This document shows, piece by piece, positions 34,762-51,692 of a stretch of DNA of 64,000 nt. Made by a program: the position numbers and the translations under genes. Under the pieces are notes generated by a model that had not been told where the DNA came from, searched no databases, and saw only the letters and a program-made list of their open reading frames with translations. Position 1 is the stretch's first letter; each line of letters opens with the position of its first letter. Source of the stretch: Mesostigma viride (lineage: Eukaryota > Streptophyta > Mesostigmatophyceae > Mesostigmatales > Mesostigmataceae); the NCBI GenBank assembly GCA_009746045.1, contig RPFO01000667.1:7319546-7383545 (forward strand), written 5' to 3'.

Positions 34762-34878
34762 ATGTAAGGTAATTCTGGCAGCATGTGGGTGGGAAACCAC
34801 CGCTCATCCTGCAGCATGCACATTCTGGAGCTTTCCAGACCAAACTCTTCGTCATGCTCGAGCCACGGGAGGAAGGGA

Positions 34879-35418
34879 TTAATTAATAGACACGTGACTG
34901 CGTCACGTGAGCATAAGTCCTCAGTGAGTGGGAGGGGAACATGGGATGGAATGGATGATGTAAGCTATCTAGGTCCTAGTTACAGGGTTGTGGGCACCAC
35001 GGCCCGAATCGCTATGAATGCCATACGCGGTCACACGCGGAGCCCCCACAGACTTCCAAGGGGGTGGTCTCCTTCATCACTACTTGCCATCGATCCTTGC
35101 GTACCATCTGCCTCCATATTACAGACAAACCACTGGAGGCTGCCCGGGTGTGAGCCCGTCACGTCTAGGGTAGCACATGTCCATGACGAGTCTATCACGA
35201 AAAGTCCACGGATGGCGGCCCTGCCGCGCACGGCCTGGGGCACGCCAGGTGAGGACATGTAACGCCCAGGCTGGGCGGGCTTGGTGCCAGCTAGTCTATC
35301 TGATGTGTCTAGCTACCTGATCTGTGCGGGCCAGGTGCCCGGCTAGGCCCAGGCGCCTGTGCCTAAGAATGTGGGGAACATAGGGCAAGTCAGCGTACAA
35401 ATCCTCATTACAACGAGT
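34879..35418 (-). mobile_element. 5'-truncated LINE family A copy (3' UTR only)
   Basis: Reverse orientation. The tail TTAATTAATA lies at the left end (34879), followed by the palindrome CACGTGACTGCGTCACGTG (34891-34909) and the whole family A 3' UTR. It stays very similar to 17760-18230 and less so to 41650-42180. It ends near 35418 before the RT region. A 7-nt flanking repeat AAGGGAT (34873-34879 and 35419-35425) is a weak candidate target-site duplication. Confidence 0.75.
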
Positions 35419-35425
35419 AAGGGAT

Positions 35426-37266
35426 GCAGCGGCTATTCTGCATGGCCAGCCAAACCTTGTTCATCCATCAACGCACCTGGGAACCCAAGGACGCCCTCGT
35501 CAGTTGTCAAGTTAATCGTGCAATATAAATAGTACAGTGCTCAGCTGACCTTGTCCATGGCGGCCAGTGCCCCATGTGCTGGCCAGATGCGTAGGCCCCG
35601 TTACACCGCCCCATTGTTTGTGTACAGGATCTCCCAACGGAGTCATGTAATAATTAAATTTAACTGCTTGTGTGTGTATTGGCCCATGTATCCTCGCAGG
35701 GGCTCGCAGGAAGCCACGTACACGGGACATTGATGAACGGATAGGGTAGACCATGACGGGTAGACCAGGCAGGTTACTATGAAAACACAATTCTGAGCGT
35801 GACCAATAGCCCGTACGGGCGACGGTGGATAAAAAATTATTCATGCAAGGTAGGCCAACTAATGCTGACAAGCACCACGTACGACACGATATATAACACT
35901 ACGGAGTATACCATAATATAACACAAAGGTTCATGAAGCTACTACGTCACAACCGGCAGGCAGAAGTTAACGTGCATGATTCCGCCAGAAAATCCCTACT
36001 GCGGACCCTTCCTCTTCCTCTGGCTTTCCTCTTCCTCCACCTTCACTTTTCTGCGATATAGTAAACTCAGTGGCGAGAGGCACCCCCACCGCTGCGACCT
36101 GGATGAGGCTGCCAGCGTGGCATTCTCCAGAGCGCTCTGCCATCGATGAGCACTGCAAGTACCTGGGCACTATGAAGCCAAGCTCGCCGAGGTGGGCAGC
36201 CGGGCAGGTGAAGGGGCACAAACGTAGGCAGCTGCAGCGTCCTAAAACATAGCAAATTTACTTTCCTGCCGGGCAAGTACCCAACCCAATTACAGTCATA
36301 AGTAAGTAAGTAAGTAAGTACTTTCGTGTAATGCGCATGGTCATGCCACGGAGTACCATGCTAATCTCATTAGAAAATATTTACAGTCATGAGACATTCA
36401 ATATGGCTGGACTTGGCATATGTCGAACGCAGTACTATTCGTAAATTAACGTCAGCAAGTTGCATTGATCAATGCAGCCTTCGGTCATGTCGCCTCCGAC
36501 CAAGCTTGCCAGCGGATCTGGCTTGCCCGAGAGCTTGCAGCCTGCGGACTTGGCCAGTAATCCTGAACTAGCTACCGCGCCTTCTCTAGACGTCGTGCAG
36601 TATGGCCTTGTTAACTTCGCCTTCTCTCGTTTACTCCGAAGTCCCAAGCACAACTGTACTGTAAGAAGACCACTCTTAGTTTACATAAAAAAATTGTAGC
36701 TCTCGAATAATGGCTGTAGACAGCTGTAGATAGTAATTGTGGCTTTGGCCTGCACTCTATAGCCACTAGCCTCGGCAGTCGGTCAGCCGGCTGTTTCTTA
36801 TCATTACATGATGCGTCTTCACCGTCTTGGTGGGCTTCTTTATTACACGTCTTGTAACTGGCGCCACGCGGCGCTTTGCGCGGGCGACAAGTATCGACAA
36901 GTCAACTATGTTCCGTCGGAAATTACAGTCATATTTAACTAGGCAAATTAACTAGGGAGCAATTACGAAGTTGATATATAGACGCTCGCCTAGCTTGCGA
37001 GTTGGGCCAGCACCTCGGCAGCTGTGTCAGTCACCATTGAGTCGCAAACTGCGCACGTTCAGCTGTTGTAAGTTGTTCCGGCGCGGGATAAACAAGACCT
37101 GACTAGTGCATGAGTACACGGCATGCATTCAAGTTCCGCACGCCCGCGGCCACGCGCTGGCGTACTTGGATCGCTCAAGTAAATTCCATGGATCGCTTCG
37201 GATGCGGCAAACTAATTACTTTTGCGGGTGGTCACGGCACACAGGAAGGAAGCGTGCGGCGTGGGC

Positions 37267-37306
<40 letters not shown>

Positions 37307-37477
37307 GGAAGGACGAGCTGGCTTCCGCGATCGCATGGCGCCATGCAATCACGCACTGTCATGAAGACACCGTGCTTTGCCAAGATTACGACTAAACACA
37401 TATGGGGCACCGAAGCGACATTTAGCGTATTGCGTCATCAAGTGCGCTTCTGTGACAAATCTTCCAAGTCCTCATGA
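35426..37477. other. Intergenic stretch with microsatellites, no gene recognised
   Basis: It contains (AAGT)n at 36299-36321 and (CAA)n at 37268-37306. The CAA run gives an artefactual poly-Gln ORF. ORFs near 36070-36270 have moderate GC content but no splice pattern or family motif I could support. The last part probably holds the promoter and 5' UTR of the sulfotransferase gene. Confidence 0.4.
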
Positions 37478-40400
37478 ATGTTTTGTGGTTCTTGCAAGCC
37501 TTCCAGGTTGCTGTGCTTCATTAGTCTGCTAGTGCTGCTGCATGCGCTGCTTCCATGTCGCGCGTACGAAGGACTGCGTGGAGTCCTCAGAGCCAGAGAC
37601 CATGCATCGGCACCGCATTCCTTCATTGAACATAACTTGGTGAGCAAGCCTTCACGCCCTCCGTTTCCGGACAGTAATCTACAACCTTTCTTTCTTCGGC
37701 AGCGTTACTACCGCCTAGAAGCCCTGGTTTAGCCCATCGTGCCAATCCCGCTTTCGTGAGGACCTACAACGTTGCAGCTTGGGTGCCTTAGCCATAGAGT
37801 AGTAAAGCCAAGCTGGGCAATAATCTCACCCACGCATGATTTCCCTCCAGCCCCTCCGATATTTTTACCACCCTTGCTGGCCCGCCCAACCAACCCCCGA
37901 TAGCCACCAAGGAAAGCGAAGAAGCCGCCTGAGGCGATGGGAACACGGGATGGGCAACGGTGGGTCTTCGGCCCGATGTATCCTTTGCAGTTGCTTATGA
38001 TGCAAGCGCACAATGCGGGCCCGCTGCCTGCTCTGCCCCCCCCTCTTTTGCCATGTGTCCGTGTGCCAGATGGCAAACCCATGTACGTCGCCCTGACTCC
38101 TTTCTTTCTGTACCGCTCCCTTGTGGTCCTCGCTGGTCCCATTGACCTCGCCTTGACCCAGCCGCTCTGATGACCCCATCTTCTCCTTCTTCCTGTACCA
38201 CTCACTTGTCGGCCCCATCGACCTCGCCCCAGAACCGGTTCACATGCCCGCACGGCGCCTACCTGGATGGCTCGCCCACCACCCTGGCCGACAAGGAGCG
38301 TATGCTGCGGTCCCATATCCTGTGGCTGCTGCGGGAGGGGTACGAGGTCATGCCCGGATGGGAGACGGGTGTCAAGTTGGCGGGCAAGCGCATGTGGACG
38401 TACTCGGACCCCATGTGGCCCAAGCCGGCGCACTGCAAGGACGTGTGGGGGGACGCCACCGCTGCGTACAATGACTGCATCATGACCAACACGGGCAGGT
38501 GTGTGCGGCCATGCGGTTGCTGCGTACATGGGGGTGCCCTGTAGTTTAGGACATGTGTCCACCGCTGCCTAGGATGACTGCATGACGACCAACAGGCGGG
38601 CAGGTACGTGCGCGGCTTCATCCGTTTTCTCAGCTGCGAGAGACAGCAAGAGACCCCTTGTCAGACAGGGTTGGTTGCAGGCCTCATTAGATGCAGGCCG
38701 TCGACCGCAAGTGCATGGCACCAAGGGGGAAGCTTTTTGTAGAAGTAATCAGTATCGTTCAGCGGTCAGGACCGCTTCCACAGGCGGCTCTGTGCAATAA
38801 CAGCCAGCACTGTTGAATTACATGCGCATGCACGAACTTGGGTTGGCGGCATCTACTTTGGCTTTCAGGACAGTAATTCAGCGTATAAAGCCTGGGTAGC
38901 CTACCTACTCTCGCTTCAAAGGCATTGGCTGGTGTATACGTCCCCCCGAAAATTCTTCTTCCCTAGTTGCTATCAAACGATCAAGTACACATCCCTCCAA
39001 CCGGGGGCAGCGCCCATTCACAAGAACTGGAGGGCAGGTTCCGCTGGGTCGAGCCTCTTGGCATTGGCAACTAGTCTGGGTGTGTCACATGCTGAACCAT
39101 GAGCATACAGACATCTGTTGATGTGCGGCGGTGAAGGATATGGAACACAAGGCCATATTTTTACTCGGTGGGGGCCAGCGAAAGCCTGTTAGTGGCACAA
39201 GCCTGATGACATGATGGCATTGTGGGGGTGGGGTGGGGTGGGGCAGTGAGGGAAGAGGGAGGGAAACACTGGGAGGAATGGGTTGGGGAGGGGCCAATAG
39301 GAGAGCCGGGCTGGGCTGGCGCGTGGGGGGTGGGGGGAGGGCCAGGCAGACGTGTAAACCGGATTGGGCTGGCCTGGCCTGGCCTGGCCTGGCCTGGCCT
39401 GGCCTGGCCTGGCCTGGCCTGGCCTGGCCTGGCCTGGCCTGGCCTGGCCTGGCCTGGGCTGGCCTGGGCTGGGCTGGGCTGCAGTGCGAGTCCTTGGGAA
39501 TCCTTCGTCCTGCATGTGCTTATGCCGGTGAGCACTTGTCACTGACCACCCCCATGCCTTGAACACCGTGGAGCCCAGTGGCTCTGGCCACCCTCATCTC
39601 TCCTCCGGCTTCCCTGCCCATGCCCTTTCTTGTCGCACCTCGTGTCATGTGTGTACCTGCCGCTCCTTGCTACCTGCCATGGACCACACGCGTGATGTGT
39701 GTGCCCGCGCGCGCTGGTTGCGCCGCGCGCACTAGACATGTCAGGAGGGGAGAAGCCTAGGGAGAACGTGCCGTTGACCGCATGCGCTTGCTGGGCCTCG
39801 CAATGGACCGTCCTGTGGACTGGACTCATTAGTTAAGAACTTACAACGTAACTTAAACTAATATCAATAATGAATTGTACAATTAATATCAATAAGGAAT
39901 CGTACGCGACTTCATTGATAGTATGCGGCTTCCCATTGCCCCAGGGAGTCGCAAAGCATCCACCCCCATGATGGACCAGACTGCTGGGGACCGTGGGCTT
40001 TGGGCATTTCAGGCTCATATTTGCACATCCCTCGCATGCACTTTGCTGTAGGATTTGTTGCTGTCGTTGGTTCTAGTTCAATCCTCTTCAGGTGCTAGAT
40101 CACAACAGGTTTACCCTGCATCTTGTCACGAGCCTTGGTTGCAGGCTCGTGCGCATTAATTTCCTCGCTGGCTGGTGTGCATTGGCCGCATCCACGGTCA
40201 TGACACATGCATCGCATCAACCAATTTGCCACATCACATCAGCTTTTACCTTCGCTCATATGCCTTGTTTGCAAGGCTCATCTCATGTTGTCGCCTCGAC
40301 TGCCGTGCAAATGCCGTGCCTCTGCCACAGCAACCACAAGTACCCTTTCCTTTTGCACCACGCCAGAACGGCTCAACCTTTTGTGTCAACGCTTCATTTG

Positions 40401-41490
40401 CTGCATGGCTCGTGCTGCTGCTTGCCCTTAAATTCACAGGCTGGTGTTCAACCACAACTACCGCTTTCTCATCCGGCTCGTCACCAAGGCCGCCAGCACG
40501 ACCATCCTCGAGACATCCCTGAAGATGCTCAAGGGTTCCCAGGAGGTCAAATACTGGGTGACCCCCCCGGGCCGCGCGGGTGCCGGTGCCAGCTGCACTC
40601 GCACCACCAACCCCAGCTTCAAGGACGGGTTAATGGGCCCCTATTCGGGCGACCAGAGGTATGTGGTCATGGGCAGCGTGAGGGAGCCCATCGGGCGGTT
40701 CATCTCCGCATTCACGTATTTCGCGGAACGAACCGGCCACCGGTCCAAGGCGAGGGTGACGGACTTTGTGGATGTCTTGAGGCGGGGGTTTGAGTGCGCG
40801 GACTACACGTGGGGCGCACGCGCGTGGACCGTCAAGGGGTTCATGCATTTCCTGCCCGCGGCAGGCTTCTTCCTGCTGCCCCATTTGCTGTACGCTGGCG
40901 ATAACGACACGGTGCCGTACCTAGATAAGGTGTTCCGTGTCGAGGAGATGGGGGAGCTGGTGCCGTACCTGGAAAAGGTTAAAAGTGGCTTGATAACAGC
41001 CGCAGGGCCTGGACGTCATGGCGGTGTGAACCAGCAATTAGCGTTGGCCAGGAAGAAAGCCAGCGTGGCGAACGCGCAGGCGCACGAGCCTGTGACGGCG
41101 AGGCTGCGGCAAGTGCTGTCCGAGCAGCCAGAGGTTATGCGGCTTCATTGCCGGGCATTCATCCAGGATTATGTCTGCTTTGACTACCCGCTCCCGGAGG
41201 CATGTGCGGACATGATCCTGCCTGTAAATGATTCTTCATTGTTGGCGTCGCTTTTGCCTGCTATGTCTATGCCATCTATATCGATGCCGTCTATTTCAAT
41301 GCCATCGGTTAACTGGTCAGTCGTTCAACTGGAACTAGGCGAGATAGGAAATGGGGCAGCGGTCTGGGCCCAGCTTGACATGGTCAGGCTGAACCGTTTG
41401 CTTCTTGTAATCATAGGAGTACTGATGGTTGTAGTATGCTGGCAGCAATACAAGTTGAGTAGCACTAGGGAAGAAAGCGTGCCCAGGTGA
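37478..41490 (+). CDS. Membrane-anchored carbohydrate sulfotransferase (Sulfotransfer_2-like)
   Basis: Three exons (37478-37639, 38233-38498, 40440-41490; phases 0 and 2) give 492 residues. The start ATG directly follows an in-frame TGA (37475-37477). A hydrophobic stretch at residues 11-26 (LLCFISLLVLLHALLP) looks like a signal anchor or signal peptide. The 5'-phosphosulfate-binding motif is LVTKAASTTI (about 156-165, Lys159) and the 3'-phosphate motif is GSVREPIGRFISAF (about 221-234). Family members transfer sulfate from PAPS to glycans in the Golgi lumen. A second hydrophobic segment, LLLVIIGVLMVVVCW, near the C terminus (about 462-477) is unusual and could make a hairpin or tail anchor. 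A SMPSI repeat occurs at about 425-440. The exon-1/exon-2 junction is the least certain; a micro-exon near 37703 is possible. The long second intron carries a GGCCT satellite. Confidence 0.78.
39367..39480. repeat. (GGCCT)n pentanucleotide array in sulfotransferase intron 2
   Basis: About 20 tandem copies of GGCCT (GGCCTGGCCT...) run into GGGCT variants at the right end. The array is extremely GC-rich and gives spurious repetitive ORFs on both strands. Confidence 0.95.
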
Positions 41491-41636
41491 TTATAGGTAG
41501 CCAGATCTATTCATGAGCTATGACTATGACATCGGACGACGATCAGATTGCGCCCATCGTCTGGGTTCGGGTCGTTTGACTAAGATTGCTGATACATACA
41601 TCGCCAAATTTTATTTGTGTTGATTATTACATTTTG

Positions 41637-42945
41637 TTAATTAATCAATAAATTAATTTACATGTAACTGCGTCACGTGAGCATACGTCCTCAGGGATCG
41701 AAATGAAGATGAGATGGGGTGGATGGTGGCGTACCTATGTATAGTTCCTAGTTACAGGGTTGCCGGCAACACGGCCCGAATCGCTATGCCTGCCAAACGT
41801 GGTATCATGCGGAGCCCCCACCGACTGGGGGGCGGTGCATGTCCTTCATTAAACTGTCTGCCACAGCTATCTTCACGTGTCATCTGCCTCCATGTTACAG
41901 ATAGATCGACCAGGGGGGTCCCCGGGGGTGAGCCCACCCGTCGAGGGTAGCACATGTCCATACCTAGCCTATGATGGAAAGTCAAGTGGCAACCTTGCCG
42001 CGCGGCCTGGGGCATGCCACGTCAGGACAAAACGCCTGGGCTGTGTGCTCTTGGTGCCAGCTAGTCTGCCCTGATGTATCATCTACCTGATCTGTGCGGG
42101 CCAGGTGCCCAGCTAGGCCAGGCGCCTGTGCCTAAGAATGTGGGAAACATATGGTTTTAAGAAGGGTACAAATCCTCATTGCTCTTGTGCAAACCAAAGG
42201 GAATATTAAGTGCCTTGCACAGCATCTTGGTGATGTTACCATCAAGTCGTTTCTCCAGCTCCTGCGTCAGCGTCCATGTCTCGGCGCCATAGGTCAGGAT
42301 CATCAGAATGACGAACTTGAAGAGGTCACACTTGACAATCCGGGGCAGGGCGGGGTTACTAAACCACCGACGGCCGGTGGTCGTGGAGCTGCCCCCGCAC
42401 GTACCATGCCTATCCGGGTCGTCATGTCGTCCTCGCAGTCGGGAAGCCAAGCTGCCGAGCAGCTTGAAGCGGCCTGAAGCAGGGAAGTTGACCTTGGTGT
42501 CGTCAAAGAGGCGGGGCTGAGGCGGGGGGGCGGCCAGGCCGAAGGCCATGGCATCCGTTTTGGGGCTGATTTCTAGACGAGCAGCACGGGCCTCAAGCGC
42601 CAGGCAGTCCAGCCAAAGCTGGGCAGATTCTGGCTTCTCAATGAGCGTGATGTCGTCTGCATAAAGGAGGTCAGCGAGTAAATTCTGCTGCTTCGTCGGC
42701 CCCCCTTCTCCACGGTCTCATTCATAAATCACTAGGCCAGGTTCGCGGCCAGCATGCCTAGCAAAGTGGGCACATGCATGCCTGGCGCATCACATAATCC
42801 ACTATACAATAATGAACAGGTATACGGTGACAGGACGCCACCTTGCCAGACAGCGGTCTGCAGTGGACATGCATGGCAGGGTCATGCTGTGTTGAGTGCG
42901 CACTGAGGTGGTCAACCCCTCATACAGCGTGTGGATGGCAGCAAT
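41637..42945 (-). mobile_element. LINE family A copy with reverse-transcriptase catalytic motifs
   Basis: Minus strand. Around 42945-42830 the RT fingers/palm region is readable (AAIHTLYEGLTTSVRTQH, then out of frame QTAVWQGGVLSP). Around 42690-42560 comes LLADLLYADDITLIEKPESA, with an intact YADD catalytic box, then LALEARAARLEISPKTDAMAF. From 42549 the thumb-like region ends with LMILTYGAETWTLTQELEKR. A 3' UTR follows, then the degenerate palindrome and TTAA tail (41637-41660). Frames shift between the blocks, so it is a pseudogene. It is the longest RT-bearing copy here and defines what family A encodes. Confidence 0.8.
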
Positions 42946-43679
42946 CACGGGGGTGGGTACACTAGCGAGAGCTAGCAAGGACAGCCCACAGAGCAGCCAG
43001 ACTAAATATTGTTATTCCCAAGAAATTGTATTCATGCATGAATGAGCATTTGTATCCACAATATTAATATCTGCAGCTCACATTCATCCGTGGGATCTCG
43101 AGTTGTTCAATTAACCACTGAGTTCTTCGATGAAATGCCCCTTCCGATCTGATGTGCCATCGGCATCTTCTCAATGTGTTCTTGTGACTAATCTAGCCGG
43201 GGGGCAAGTTAGCTTGCAGAACGAGGCTGGCACCGCCTAGTTACACGGTCGGCCAGCTGCCCATCATGTTACCTCCCCGGGTGCCTGTCTGCCTGACTCG
43301 TGAGCTAGCTAGCTTGCTGCCGTGCTAGCTGGCGCAATGGCATATGACGCAACTGGAATATGCCTCCAAGAACAGCGTAGGCTAGTTACTAGCTAGTGTT
43401 GCTGGAACATGTAAATAAATAAATTGGTCAAGTAACAGTGTAGCTTTCCGTATGCAAACTGCAGCTCAACAGGTCCATCAACCCGTGGCATCGTTTTGAA
43501 ATGTCGATCTATATGGTTGAAGACCGGTTAAAGGTGGATTCACGATCTAGCAGCTCTAGAACCATTTATTAGGCCAGCTTGGTACCGTGGTTCCGAGACC
43601 TCCTGCCCTCTGCAAGCTTTGTACTGATGATACCTGCAAAGCTCAGAGCTAGAGTATCATTCTTCTGACGCGGTGACTT
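42946..43679. other. Intergenic, nothing recognised
   Basis: No exon or repeat family could be supported between the LINE copy and the 3' end of the DIL gene. Confidence 0.4.
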
Positions 43680-50508
<6,829 letters not shown>

Positions 50509-50879
50509 GCTTGGAGGACTCTCCAGCAGTGAAATAGTTTTGGTACGATACTGGATTCGAACACAGGGCCTCCTGCATGATTTCGCGGCGATAGGGGTCT
50601 CCTGATCCGAAGGCATCCCAAGCTATAGCCCAACTGCGAAAAAGCTCTTTACCAGAGAGCGGTGCAAGTGTGTCCGAAATTCTCCAATATGAACCAGTGG
50701 AGCGAATCTAACTGCTAGCCCAACGGGGGCGAATGTGAGAAGGATTACTACTCAGTGGGTCACCCCGGCGGAAGCCGGCCAAAGGTGACTCCTGGTTGAG
50801 CACGGCTGAACTCTGGACCTCCACAAGACGACTTTCCAGCAGTTTCTGTCCCGGGGGTCGGTCGCGTTGATCGTGTTGT

Positions 50880-51225
50880 TTCTAGCGCGGTTGTTCGGGT
50901 GGGGTGGAAATACACACAATCAGCCCACTTAGCGTACAGTAGTTTTCAATCATGCCATGGCTAATAGGCCATGGCATTAAGAAATGAAACAACGGCCGCA
51001 GGCAGTCGCCCAGAACCTGGCAAAGCAAGCTTTCAAAAAATTTGGACGGCCGTTCGGCGTTCAGGTCGAAGTTCACAGAGGTAGAACTTCGAGGGCCATA
51101 AACGCTTTAAGGAACAGCCTGGGATAGCGATACCAAGCACTATGGCAAATTTCTTGGCCCGCCATTTTATAACCTTCTTGCGAGACATCATCGTAGTGGT
51201 CAGTCATGTCACCCTAATTTCGTTG
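50880..51225 (-). other. Upstream block duplicated with DIL copy 2 (possible promoter or extra 5' exon)
   Basis: Read on the minus strand, this region aligns with 62480-62805 upstream of copy 2. Shared strings include GGCCAAG..ATTTGCCATA.TGCTTGGTA, TTGAAAG..TGCTTTGCCAGGTT, GACTGCCTGCGGC and TACACACAATCA. Both copies can encode MM....KK.I.WRAK.FAI.LG followed by FE.LLCQVL.DCLR, but copy 1 needs a frame change. It could be a decaying 5' exon, 5' UTR or promoter. Conservation above the neighbouring sequence is seen; function is not known. Confidence 0.55.
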
Positions 51226-51692
51226 CAACTCAGCGAGCATACGTAGGCACTTGGCAGTTGGCACATCCACTGTACCTGTCGCTATCTTGGCTTTTTGCGG
51301 GCTAGATATTCTTGGAGATGCACGTGCCACGTAATATAATAATGTGCCAGGATGTCTCTTTACAGAAGTCTTTACTCTTTACCTTGCCCTGACCTTGCTG
51401 TCAAATATCCCGGAGCGTGTGCGCGAACACCAAGGTTGACTTCCAAGCGCCGGTGCCGTGGGAACATTCCCGCCAAAAAGGCAAGCGACAGCGCCAAAAT
51501 GGCAAGAGCACAGTGCTCGTACAGGCTCGTACATGTATGTGGTCGTACATGTACATAATCTGGTGGTCGGTACACAAGCACGAGCTGGCATGGCGTGGCG
51601 CGGCACGGTCGGGGCCCGCGCCCCGCGGCGCGGCAAATTCGAGGAAACCTAATTCAGGTCGCACGCGCACGTTGCAGTTAGCTCCAGCGATC

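Noticed and set aside
37106-37477. Poly-Thr/poly-Gln ORF upstream of the sulfotransferase
   Set aside because: It consists of a (CAA)n microsatellite and random flanks, with no splice link to the downstream gene.
39539-39829. Minus-strand ORF next to the GGCCT array
   Set aside because: It lies in intron 2 of the sulfotransferase on the opposite strand and has no recognisable motif.
50540-50620. Possible tRNA on the minus strand (GTGTTCGAATCC resembles a B box)
   Set aside because: The flanking 7-nt arms cannot pair as an acceptor stem and no A box sits at the right distance. The match lies next to the DIL start exon.
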